From positions 1 to 51,006 of the forward strand of contig NZ_BALE01000011.1 of NCBI RefSeq assembly GCF_000963885.1: a stretch of 51,006 nt of DNA, written 5' to 3'. The stretch comes from Tanticharoenia sakaeratensis NBRC 103193. GTDB lineage: Bacteria; Pseudomonadota; Alphaproteobacteria; Acetobacterales; Acetobacteraceae. Positions 43,359-51,006 of this stretch are shown here, one piece after another (within the stretch, counting starts at the first letter, position 1; each line of letters opens with the position of its first letter). Both the position numbers and the translations under genes were made by a program. The notes under the pieces are model-generated. The model did no database searches. It was not told the origin of the DNA and was given only the letters and a program-made list of their open reading frames with translations.

Positions 43359-45161
43359 TCAGTCCATCTTCAGTGCGGCAAGGAAGGCGCTCTGCGGAAT
43401 TTCGACCTTGCCGAACTGCCGCATGCGCTTCTTGCCTTCCTTCTGCTTCTCCAGAAGCTTGCGCTTGCGCGAGATGTCGCCGCCATAACATTTGGCGGTC
43501 ACGTCCTTGGACATGGCGCCCAGTGTCTCGCGCGCGATCACGCGCGAGCCAATGGCGGCCTGGATCGCGATCTTGAAGAGCTGCCGCGGGATCAGCTCCT
43601 TGAGCTTGGCGCAGATCGACCGGCCGCGCTTTTCCGCGACGGAGCGGTGCGCCACGAACGCGAGGGCATCGACTGGCTCCTGATTGACCAGGATCGAGAT
43701 CTTGACGAGGTCGCTCTCCTCGTAATCGTCCATCTGGTAATCGAAGCTCGCGTAGCCGCGGGTCAGCGACTTCAGGCGGTCGTAGAAATCGAACACCACC
43801 TCGTTCAGCGGGAGCTTGTAGACCGCCATCGCGCGGTTGCCGACATAGGTCAGGTCGAGCTGCACGCCGCGCCGCTCGGAGCACAGCGTCAGCACGCTGC
43901 CGAGATAGTCGTCCTGCACCATGATGGTGGCGCGGATCCACGGCTCCTCGATGCTCTCGATCTTGGCGATGTCCGGCATGTCCGCCGGGTTGTGCAGCAT
44001 CTCTTCCGTGCCGTCGGTCAGGTGCATCTTGTAGACGACCGAAGGTGCGGTTGCGATCAGGTCGAGATCGAACTCGCGCGACAGGCGCTCCTGGATGATC
44101 TCCAGGTGCAGAAGGCCCAGGAAGCCGCAGCGGAAGCCGAAACCCAGCGCTGCCGAGGTCTCGGCCTCGAAGTGGAACGAGGCGTCGTTCAGGCGCAGCT
44201 TGCCCAGGGAGTCGCGCAGCTTTTCGAAATCGTCCGCATCGACGGGGAACAGCCCGCACCAGACCACCGGGATCGAGGGCTTGAAGCCGGCCAGCGCCTG
44301 GGGCGCGGGTGCGCGGTCCAGCGTGATCGTGTCGCCCACGTTGCAGTCGGCGACCGTCTTGATGGCGGCGTTGATATAGCCCATCTCGCCCGGCCCCAGA
44401 TCGTCGACCGGGGTCATCTTCGGCAGGAACACGCCGACCTGATCGACGTGATAGACCGAGCCCATCTGCATCATGCGGATCTTGTCGCCGCGACGCAGGC
44501 GCCCGTTCATGATCCGCACGAGAATGATGACGCCGAGATAGGGATCGTACCAGCTGTCGACCAGCAGGGCCTGAAGCGGTGCGTTCTCGTCACCCTTCGG
44601 TGCCGGAAGGCGCGTGACCAGCGCCTCGAGGACCGCGGGGATGTTCAGGCCGGTCTTGGCTGAAATCTCCACCGCGTCGTCCGCCGGGATGCCGATCACT
44701 TCCTCGATCTGGGCGCGCACCCGTTCGGGCTCGGCCGCAGGCAGGTCGACCTTGTTCAGGACCGGGACGATCTCGTGATTGGCGTCGATCGCCTGATAGA
44801 CGTTGGCGAGCGTCTGCGCCTCGACACCCTGGCTCGCATCGACGACCAGAAGCGATCCCTCGCATGCGGCGAGCGACCGGCTGACCTCATAGGCGAAGTC
44901 GACATGGCCCGGCGTGTCCATGAGGTTGAGGACGTAGGTGTTGCCGTCCTTAGCCGGATAGGTCAGGCGCACGGTCTGCGCCTTGATGGTGATGCCGCGC
45001 TCCTGCTCCAGCTCCATCGAATCGAGGACCTGGGCCTTCATCTCGCGGGCGGTCAGGGCACCGCAGGCCTGGATCAGGCGGTCGGCCAATGTCGACTTGC
45101 CGTGGTCGATATGCGCGATGATCGAGAAGTTGCGGATCAGGGAAAGCGGGGTCGCGGTCAT
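43359..45161 (-). CDS. lepA: Elongation factor 4 (LepA)
   Basis: 600 residues, the normal LepA length. GTPase motifs are [10 protein letters not shown] (G1), RGITIKAQ (G2), DTPGHVDF (G3) and NKVDLP (G4). The C-terminal domain with [24 protein letters not shown] is unique to EF4. It acts on stalled ribosomes and back-translocates them. It is divergent from the DXD glycosyltransferase gene with 193 bases between. No co-operon signal peptidase gene is adjacent here, although lepA and lepB are neighbours in enterobacteria; in this window lepB lies 33 kb away. Confidence 0.97.
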   Translation of the reverse strand: MTATPLSLIRNFSIIAHIDHGKSTLADRLIQACGALTAREMKAQVLDSMELEQERGITIKAQTVRLTYPAKDGNTYVLNLMDTPGHVDFAYEVSRSLAACEGSLLVVDASQGVEAQTLANVYQAIDANHEIVPVLNKVDLPAAEPERVRAQIEEVIGIPADDAVEISAKTGLNIPAVLEALVTRLPAPKGDENAPLQALLVDSWYDPYLGVIILVRIMNGRLRRGDKIRMMQMGSVYHVDQVGVFLPKMTPVDDLGPGEMGYINAAIKTVADCNVGDTITLDRAPAPQALAGFKPSIPVVWCGLFPVDADDFEKLRDSLGKLRLNDASFHFEAETSAALGFGFRCGFLGLLHLEIIQERLSREFDLDLIATAPSVVYKMHLTDGTEEMLHNPADMPDIAKIESIEEPWIRATIMVQDDYLGSVLTLCSERRGVQLDLTYVGNRAMAVYKLPLNEVVFDFYDRLKSLTRGYASFDYQMDDYEESDLVKISILVNQEPVDALAFVAHRSVAEKRGRSICAKLKELIPRQLFKIAIQAAIGSRVIARETLGAMSKDVTAKCYGGDISRKRKLLEKQKEGKKRMRQFGKVEIPQSAFLAALKMD

Positions 45162-45354
45162 GGCGGCGATACATAGGAGATCGCGGGGCCGCTGTCAGCG
45201 GTATTGTGGGGCCGACGATTCTGGCACCCAGAGGCACATCAGGCCTGTTGCCGCTAGTTGCGTTCGTGATACGGTTTGAAACTTGTGATGTTCGGTAGTC
45301 ATTGGTCCCGCCCGGCCATGGCGGACGTCTCCATGCTGGCTACTGGAGTTATAT

Positions 45355-46488
45355 GTGAAGCATATTGAACTCGATGCCCAGGCGCTCGACTTCGGATTGG
45401 ACCATCAGGCCACGGAATACGCCAGAAAGCACGGCATCGATACCGTCGAGCACAGTTTCGCGGTCGCCAATATTCTTCATATGCATGGGCGTGTTCGGCA
45501 GGCGGCCTATTTTTATCACCATGCCTATGCGATGCATTCCGGAAGCCCGCACGAATATCCTCTCGCGCAGTCCCTGCTGCAGGCCCATCTGCTCTGCCTC
45601 CTGAAGGCCCGCGAGCCCCTGCCGGCCCAGCTCGTCGAGGCTCTCGGCCGGCTCAATCTCCCGTATCAGCACTACATCCTGGGCGTCGAACGGGCTTGGG
45701 CTCATGAAGACTACTGGGGCGCCCTGCAGATCATGGGCAACTGCTTCGAGGAATTCCACACCGGCGAGGAAGTGGACCGGATCTATCTTGAGACGGCCAA
45801 GGAGTTCTTCCGCTTCGCGAGCATGGTCGGCGATACCGAGTGGGTCGATCGTCGCTTCCGGATTCCGAATGTGGTCTACATGTACTGGGACCAGAACCCG
45901 CCCGAGGAAATCCAGGCCAACATCGACTATCACAGCCGCGCGCCGGGGATCGGTTTCAAGGTCTTCTCGCGGGAAGAAGCCGCCCAGTGGCTCTACGAGA
46001 TGCACGGCGTGGAAACACGTTCCCTGTTCCTGGAAGCACGCCACCCCGCCGAGGCCGCGGACTTCCTGCGGGTCCATGTCATCCATGCGCTCGGCGGCTG
46101 GTGGCTCGATGCCGATCTGCGCATGAAGCAGCCGCAGCATCTGGGGGCCATGGTGCCGCCGGGACGGGAAAATATCCTGTTCCTTGCCCGTGACAATCAG
46201 GTTCACAACGACTTCTTCGGGGCCTGTGCCAACTCGGCGCTGCTCAGCGACTGCATGATGTCGCTCTACCGCAACTGCCATCGGCATCGCGATCTCTACA
46301 TCGCCTTCAAGACCGGGCCCGGCATTTTCATGCGCGCGCTGAATCGCGGCTATCGCGCGGCATTCCGCGGCCAGCGCCGCCTGCCGCTGACGAAACTCTA
46401 CGATCACCAGCAGTTCAACAATTTCATCGAGGAATTTCCGACGCCGTACAAGGAAACGGCGCCGACCTGGCACATGATGGGGCGCTGA
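45355..46488 (+). CDS. DXD glycosyltransferase (capsular/OCH1-like sugar transferase)
   Basis: 377 residues. The N-terminal 170 residues are helical, possibly TPR-like, with many His/Tyr/Phe residues (RVRQAAYFYHHAYAMH). From RIPNVVYMYWDQ onward comes a Gly_transf_sug-type domain: HPAEAADFLRVHVIHALGGW is followed by WLDADLRM, the DXD motif. The family adds sugars to capsule or glycans. Start is GTG at 45355 with GGAG seven bases upstream (TGGAGTTATAT). It ends at a strong inverted repeat shared with the convergent secreted-protein gene. Confidence 0.82.
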   Translation: MKHIELDAQALDFGLDHQATEYARKHGIDTVEHSFAVANILHMHGRVRQAAYFYHHAYAMHSGSPHEYPLAQSLLQAHLLCLLKAREPLPAQLVEALGRLNLPYQHYILGVERAWAHEDYWGALQIMGNCFEEFHTGEEVDRIYLETAKEFFRFASMVGDTEWVDRRFRIPNVVYMYWDQNPPEEIQANIDYHSRAPGIGFKVFSREEAAQWLYEMHGVETRSLFLEARHPAEAADFLRVHVIHALGGWWLDADLRMKQPQHLGAMVPPGRENILFLARDNQVHNDFFGACANSALLSDCMMSLYRNCHRHRDLYIAFKTGPGIFMRALNRGYRAAFRGQRRLPLTKLYDHQQFNNFIEEFPTPYKETAPTWHMMGR

Positions 46489-46508
46489 GCGCCATCACGG
46501 CAGGCATT

Positions 46509-46540
46509 CGTATCCGGGCCAGGTCTGCTGCCCGGATACG
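46509..46540. terminator. 11-bp perfect inverted repeat, bidirectional terminator
   Basis: CGTATCCGGGC (46509-46519) and GCCCGGATACG (46530-46540) pair around a 10-base loop, between the ends of two convergent genes. No T-tract, but the stem is long and perfect. Confidence 0.6.
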
Positions 46541-46565
46541 CCATCATCGCCCGATGGACAGGATG

Positions 46566-47246
46566 TCAGCGCCTGCTCGTGTCGTTGTTGCCGATCTCGT
46601 CATAGTCGGGGCTGCCGGGCGCCGGGCCGGGCGGTAGCGCGGACTGGTCGATGTCGACGACGTGGGCGCCGTCGGGCCCGAGTTCACTGGCGTCGATCAC
46701 CTGACCGCCCAGCGTATGCACGCCCGCGCCGGCCGCGAACAGCGGGCGCCCCGCGGCAAGCCATGCGGCATAGCGCGGGCCCTCTGTGCGCGGCAGCCAG
46801 ATCACGGACCGATCCCGCAGGAGCGCGCCGATCGGCGCGCCCGAAATGTCGTAAAGCGTCCGTGCGACGGTCCCCTGGGCCACCAGCCGTACGGCCGCCC
46901 CCATGTTGACCGGCGGCGCGATGTTGGAGGCGCCGCACTGACCGTCGATCGAGACGGCCGAGACGAGGGCGAGGGACGGTGCCGACAGGCCGCGCGCAAC
47001 GATGGTATGGCCGACCTGGGCCGTATCGAGTGCGGTCTTCGGCAGGCTTTCCGGGAAGGCGATCTCGGTGCCGTTCTGCAGCACCACGCCGCGCAGGCGC
47101 CCATCCAGATCGGCCAGCGTCTGGGAAACAACGCCTTTCGTTTCGGGGACGGAGGTCAGGTCGAAGGCGCAGGGCGCCGCCCGGGCCGTGGACATCGTGG
47201 CGGCAAGCAGTGTCGCACAGCAAAGAAAGGCATGGCGGGCGCGCAT
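46566..47246 (-). CDS. Secreted/periplasmic protein of unknown function
   Basis: 226 residues. A Sec signal peptide ends at ARA, then APCAFDL. The mature part is beta-rich by eye: LRGVVLQNGTEIAFPESL then VGHTIVARGL, a pattern seen in DUF5666-like OB domains. A second GAPIGALLRDRSVIWLP unit resembles the first. The C-terminal 40 residues are Gly/Pro/Asp-rich. The start has CCGGAG eight bases before it; a longer frame to 47540 crosses the purH terminator and was not used. Lies 232 bases downstream of purH on the same strand. Confidence 0.65.
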   Translation of the reverse strand: MRARHAFLCCATLLAATMSTARAAPCAFDLTSVPETKGVVSQTLADLDGRLRGVVLQNGTEIAFPESLPKTALDTAQVGHTIVARGLSAPSLALVSAVSIDGQCGASNIAPPVNMGAAVRLVAQGTVARTLYDISGAPIGALLRDRSVIWLPRTEGPRYAAWLAAGRPLFAAGAGVHTLGGQVIDASELGPDGAHVVDIDQSALPPGPAPGSPDYDEIGNNDTSRR

Positions 47247-47307
47247 CGTGTCGTCTCCGGCGTGGTGTCGGGGTGCGACACGGTCCCGGACCCCCAACGG
47301 GGCCGGG

Positions 47308-47405
47308 GCCCCGGATCCTGCGACGTCGGGCCGGAGGAACGGTCGGGAGTCCGGGGGCATGGCCCCTGACCTGATCAAGGTCGGGGCGAATGCCCCGGAT
47401 CCTGC
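47308..47405. repeat. Direct repeat GCCCCGGATCCTGC x2 in a GC-rich intergenic element
   Basis: The 14-base GCCCCGGATCCTGC occurs at 47308-47321 and 47392-47405. Between them are GGGGGCATGGCCCC and the near-palindrome GACCTGATCAAGGTC (47366-47382 region). No gene is present between purH and the secreted-protein gene. This mosaic looks like a multi-copy intergenic element rather than unique sequence. Confidence 0.5.
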
Positions 47406-47438
47406 TCTTGTGCCCCCAAGCAGGGATTTTGCAAAGAG

Positions 47439-47481
47439 TGACGACAGCCGGCGCAGCGCGCCGGGCCGGTTGTTGTCGTCA
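47439..47481 (-). terminator. Stem-loop at the end of purH
   Basis: On the minus strand TGACGACA pairs with TGTCGTCA, with an inner CCGGC/GCCGG stem; the purH stop codon is the first base triplet of the stem. The following CTCTTTGCAAAATCC is only weakly T-rich. Confidence 0.5.
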
Positions 47482-49113
47482 GTGACGGAAATGCCGCATG
47501 CCGGTGAAGACCATGGCGATTCCGGCGCGGTCGGCCGCATCGATCACGTCCTGATCGCGAATCGAGCCGCCCGGCTGGATGACCGCGACAGCACCCGCCG
47601 CGACCACGCTCTCCAGGCCATCAGCGAACGGAAAGAACGCATCCGATGCCGCGACCGAGCCGATGGTCAGCGCGGGGCCCGTACCCAGCGTGCGGGCCGC
47701 GTCCTCGCTCTTGCGGGCTGCGATCCGCGCGCTGTCCACGCGAGACATCTGGCCGGCCCCGATGCCCACGGTCGCGCCGCCCCTGGCGTAGATTACGGCA
47801 TTGGACTTGACGTGCTTGGCGACGCGGAAGGCGAACAGCAGGTCGTCCAGCTCGGCATCCGTCGGTGCGCGCCTGGTGACCACGCGCAGATCCTCGCGGC
47901 GGATCCGGCCGTTGTCGCGCGTCTGGGCGAGGAATCCGCCGGCCAGCGAACGGACCGTCAGGCCCGGGACGGACGGATCCGGCACACTGCCCGTCAGCAG
48001 GAGGCGCAGATTCTTCTTGCGGGCCAGCGCGGCGAGCGCCGCCTCGTCCGCGTCCGGCGCCACGATGACTTCCGTGAAGATTCCCGCGATCTTTTCGGCG
48101 GTCTCGCCGTTCAGCGTCCGGTTCAGCGCCACGATCCCGCCGAATGCGGACACCGGATCGCAGGCGAGGGCGGCATCCCATGCTGCCGAGATCGTCTCGG
48201 CTTCGGCCACGCCGCATGGATTGGCATGCTTGACGATGACGACGGCGGGACGCCCGAATTCGGCCACGGCCTCGAAGGCCGCGTCCGTGTCGTTGAGGTT
48301 GTTGTAGCTGAGCGACTTGCCCTGTGCCTGCCGGGCTGTTGCAACACCCGGACGCGTTTCGGACGTCGTGTAGAAGGCGGCCTGCTGATGCGGGTTCTCG
48401 CCATAGCGCAGGCGCGACTGGCGCACGCCCGAAAGCGTCAGGCGTTGCGGGAACGTATCGCCCGACTGGCCGGCGAACCACGCTGCGATCGCGGCGTCAT
48501 AGGCCGCGGTCCGGGCATAGGCCGCGGCCGCATACGCGCGGCGATCGGCCAGCGTCGTGCCGCCGTCGGGCAGGGCGGCGATCAGGGCGTCATACTGCGC
48601 GGGGTCGGTCAGGATCGTGACGTCGTCATGGTTCTTGGCGGCCGCACGGATCAGGGCCGGTCCGCCGATGTCGATGTTCTCGACACAATCGGCGAACGGG
48701 GCCCCGGAGGCGACGGTCGCCTCGAACGGATACAGGTTCACCGCCACGAGATCGATCGGGGCAATGCCGTGCTCGGCCATCTGTGCCTGATGGGTCGGCA
48801 GGTCGCGTCGGCCGAGAATGCCCCCATGCACCTTGGGGACGAGCGTCTTGACCCGGCCGTCGAGAATTTCGGGAAAGCCGGTGTGATCGGCGATTTCGGT
48901 CACGGCGATGCCCGCGTCCCGCAGCGCGCGGGCGGACCCGCCGGTCGAGAGGATCTCGGCGCCATGGGTCGACAGCGCGCGGCCCAGATCCAAAAGCCCC
49001 GTCTTGTCCGACACGGAGATCAACGCGCGCCGGATCGCAAGGCGGGCTGGCGCGCTGCGGGACGACAGGTCGATCTGAGGGTCGGGCCGGGGATCGGGCT
49101 GTGTGTCGGTCAT
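47479..49113 (-). CDS. purH: Bifunctional AICAR formyltransferase / IMP cyclohydrolase
   Basis: 544 residues. The N-terminal IMP cyclohydrolase (MGS-like) domain starts [17 protein letters not shown] and has [21 protein letters not shown]. The C-terminal formyltransferase has [15 protein letters not shown], then [10 protein letters not shown], and [14 protein letters not shown] near the end. It performs the last two steps of IMP synthesis from AICAR and 10-formyl-tetrahydrofolate. Both the ATG at 49113 and a GTG at 49128 are possible starts; neither has a good ribosome site. A spare N-terminal stretch before RRALISV is Pro/Asp-rich. Confidence 0.97.
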   Translation of the reverse strand: MTDTQPDPRPDPQIDLSSRSAPARLAIRRALISVSDKTGLLDLGRALSTHGAEILSTGGSARALRDAGIAVTEIADHTGFPEILDGRVKTLVPKVHGGILGRRDLPTHQAQMAEHGIAPIDLVAVNLYPFEATVASGAPFADCVENIDIGGPALIRAAAKNHDDVTILTDPAQYDALIAALPDGGTTLADRRAYAAAAYARTAAYDAAIAAWFAGQSGDTFPQRLTLSGVRQSRLRYGENPHQQAAFYTTSETRPGVATARQAQGKSLSYNNLNDTDAAFEAVAEFGRPAVVIVKHANPCGVAEAETISAAWDAALACDPVSAFGGIVALNRTLNGETAEKIAGIFTEVIVAPDADEAALAALARKKNLRLLLTGSVPDPSVPGLTVRSLAGGFLAQTRDNGRIRREDLRVVTRRAPTDAELDDLLFAFRVAKHVKSNAVIYARGGATVGIGAGQMSRVDSARIAARKSEDAARTLGTGPALTIGSVAASDAFFPFADGLESVVAAGAVAVIQPGGSIRDQDVIDAADRAGIAMVFTGMRHFRH

Positions 49114-49202
49114 GGCGGTCAGAGGCACTTTCCGGCTGGGGGGCTTCGGATGTCCGGGGTGCTTTATCGCCTCGCGGATGGCGGTTCAATGGGCGCGGCC
49201 GT

Positions 49203-50780
49203 TCAGCCGGGCTCCGCGAGCCGCGCCTCGGCCACCATCTGCTGCAGATCCAGTTCGTATTCCATTTCGCGCAGGACCGTGTCGGGGATGCGGCCGGCGC
49301 GATGCAGATGCAGGATCGTCCCGCGACCGGCCGAGATCGCGGCAAGCAAGGCCGCGAAATGCGCAATCTCGTGCGTGCGGGACGCATCGGGCGCATCGCG
49401 GGCTTCGGCCGCCATCATCGCGCGGTATCGGTACTGTTCCATCAGGCGCGGATGCTCGGCCCCCATACGGGCAATGGCCGCATACTGGGCGTCGGCCATG
49501 GAGACCCAGGCATGAGCCTCGGCTTCGCGTTGCGCGCGGGCTTCCTCGGCGCTGTCCAGTCTGAGCCAGCGGATCAGCGCGCCAAGGGTCGATCCCTGGA
49601 CCAGCACGCTTGCGACGATGATCCCGAAGGCGCTCACCAGAGCCACGTCACGTCCCGGCAGGGTCTCCGGCAGCGACAGGGCGGCCAGCAGGGTGACGAC
49701 ACCGCGCATGCCGGCCCATCCCATGACGGTTGCCGCCGCGAACGAGGGGGCGCTGTGGTGCCGCAGGCCGATGGCCTGCATGACCCGCAGGACGATATCG
49801 GAGGCAAAGACCCATATGAACCGGGCCACCACGGTTGCCGCGACGACGGTGGCCGCCGGCAGCAGCAGCGTATGCAGTGCGTCCTCGACGCTGGTGACGT
49901 GATTGATGACGCCGCGCAGCGACAGGCCGATCAGGATGAACAGCAGGGATTCCATGATGAAGACGAGGACATCCCAGAACGCGAAGGCCCGCACGCGCAG
50001 GGTCGCCGAGAAGTCGCGGTGCTGGTGCCAGCCGAGCGTCAGGCCTGCGGTAACGGTCGCCAGTACGCCCGAGAAATGCAGGCGCTCGGCGCCGACATAG
50101 GCGATGGCGGTGATCAGGACGGTGGCTGCGATGGCATGGCGGCTTTCGGGCAGGCGGCGCACCACGATCCGGCCGCCCTGTCCCAGCGCATAGCCCAGCA
50201 CGACGCCGCCCACGGACAGGATGCTGAACTGCTCCAGTGCCTGCGTCAGGCTGAACGTGCCCGTCAGGGCCGCGGCAATGGCAAACCGCAACAGCACAAG
50301 GCCCGCCGCATCGTTCAGCAGGCTCTCGCCCTGCAGAAGGGCTATGATCCGGCTCGGCAACCGCACGCGCGCCAGCACGGCATCGGCTGCGACCGCATCC
50401 GGCGGGGACACGACCGCGCCGATGGCAAAACAGACGGCCCACGGCATGGACGGCAGCACATAATGGACGGCCAGGCCCACTATCAGTGTCGTGAATCCGA
50501 CGGCGCCGACGGCGAGCAGGAGAATACCGGCCATGTTGTCGCGGAAATCGCGCCAGACCGTGCGGAAGGCGCCGCTCATCAGGAGGGGCGGCAGGAAGAT
50601 CGCCAGCACCAGCTCGGGGTCCGGTTCGATCTGTGGCATGCCCGGCACGAGCGCCAGCGCGGACCCGCCGACGATCAGGACCGCGGCCTGGGGCAGATGC
50701 CAGGCATGGGCAAAGGCTTCCAGCACCAGAATGATGGCGATCAGGGCCACCAGGAATTCGTATTGTGCGATGCCCGTCAT
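49203..50780 (-). CDS. Na+/H+ antiporter, CPA1/NhaP type
   Basis: 525 residues with about 12 membrane segments. Ion-binding region GESLLNDAAGLVLLRFA is the CPA1 signature, with FLPPLLMSGAF upstream and GWAGMRGVVTLLAALSLP in the second half. It exchanges sodium (or potassium) for protons and helps pH tolerance, which suits an acid-making bacterium. The C-terminal 120 residues are a cytosolic helical domain ending LREMEYELDLQQMVAEARL. The ATG at 50780 is taken because the antiporter alignment begins there; an upstream start at 50870 adds a basic/Pro-rich stretch. It is 89 bases from purH. Confidence 0.93.
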   Translation of the reverse strand: MTGIAQYEFLVALIAIILVLEAFAHAWHLPQAAVLIVGGSALALVPGMPQIEPDPELVLAIFLPPLLMSGAFRTVWRDFRDNMAGILLLAVGAVGFTTLIVGLAVHYVLPSMPWAVCFAIGAVVSPPDAVAADAVLARVRLPSRIIALLQGESLLNDAAGLVLLRFAIAAALTGTFSLTQALEQFSILSVGGVVLGYALGQGGRIVVRRLPESRHAIAATVLITAIAYVGAERLHFSGVLATVTAGLTLGWHQHRDFSATLRVRAFAFWDVLVFIMESLLFILIGLSLRGVINHVTSVEDALHTLLLPAATVVAATVVARFIWVFASDIVLRVMQAIGLRHHSAPSFAAATVMGWAGMRGVVTLLAALSLPETLPGRDVALVSAFGIIVASVLVQGSTLGALIRWLRLDSAEEARAQREAEAHAWVSMADAQYAAIARMGAEHPRLMEQYRYRAMMAAEARDAPDASRTHEIAHFAALLAAISAGRGTILHLHRAGRIPDTVLREMEYELDLQQMVAEARLAEPG

Positions 50781-51006
50781 TGTCGCCTGCGAAACGTTGA
50801 TTGGCTTCGACCCTAGCGCAAGCCGGGGAGCAGGGCATCTGGCGTCAGTCGGCGAACGTATCGGCGGCACACGGACATGCGGTCATCTGACGCGTTGGTG
50901 TGCGCAGCCGGAAACAGGCCATCCGCCCTCATGCCTTCGCGCGAGGGTGGATGACCATGGTGTCACGGCATGAGTTCTGCGGTTCCTGAGAAGACGGGCT
51001 GTGGGT
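50781..51006. other. Right edge, no gene seen
   Basis: About 225 bases upstream of the antiporter gene. No convincing reading frame or RNA gene. It should contain the antiporter promoter, but I cannot point to defined boxes. Confidence 0.4.

Noticed and set aside
45220-45245. TGGCACC-like sequence upstream of the DXD glycosyltransferase gene as a sigma-54 promoter
   Set aside because: The GC of the would-be -12 element is shifted by one base and the TT is missing.
1-51006. CRISPR arrays, tRNA or rRNA genes
   Set aside because: No regularly spaced direct repeats, no cloverleaf-like segments and no rRNA-like sequence were recognised.

Overview
High-GC, tightly packed alphaproteobacterial chromosome, most likely from a motile member of the acetic acid bacteria (Acetobacteraceae). 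The grounds are the GC-rich codon use, the rhizobial/alphaproteobacterial order of the chemotaxis operon, an entericidin-type lipoprotein, an L-idonate-type polyol dehydrogenase and a large TonB receptor. The genus cannot be fixed from sequence reading alone. No rRNA, tRNA, CRISPR array, insertion sequence or origin was seen.

Layout. 0.4-7.1 kb: a small lipoprotein gene, then a complete minus-strand chemotaxis operon. Read in transcription order it is STAS protein (CheS-like) - CheY - CheA - CheW - CheR - CheB - CheY - unknown 118-aa protein. Most junctions are 4-bp ATGA overlaps. 7.2-11.0 kb: a retropepsin-like lipoprotein, an ALDH7-type aldehyde dehydrogenase, an entericidin and signal peptidase I. 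11.1-18.0 kb: a glycosyltransferase and an AGE-family sugar epimerase beside flgE-flgK-flgL. 18.2-25.4 kb: the ligase-associated DNA repair set in two divergent arms (PdeM and Lhr helicase; exonuclease and ATP-dependent ligase), with a soluble transhydrogenase gene leading the second arm. 25.5-30.1 kb: idonate dehydrogenase, a SelW-like protein, PadR regulator plus membrane partner, a decayed CPBP protease pseudogene and a serine hydrolase. 30.4-34.6 kb: a TonB receptor with a palindromic leader, then a phage-like lytic-transglycosylase-type protein and a GT2-like protein. 34.6-51 kb: NrtR-type regulator, SDR, DedA, a small secreted protein behind an exact sigma-54 promoter match, an S9 peptidase, a MATE pump, a glycosyltransferase with a beta-trefoil-like tail, LepA, a DXD glycosyltransferase, a secreted protein, PurH and a Na+/H+ antiporter.

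How parts work together. The chemotaxis operon supplies the signalling array and the flg genes supply hook and hook-filament junction. The glycosyltransferase and epimerase next to flgL may decorate flagella or envelope, which is inference. The four ligase-associated enzymes are a known repair module. The point I find most worth following is the 118-aa protein closing the che operon: it is helical, sits where rhizobia carry cheD/cheT, and contains a DXXXQ motif like the CheZ phosphatase motif.
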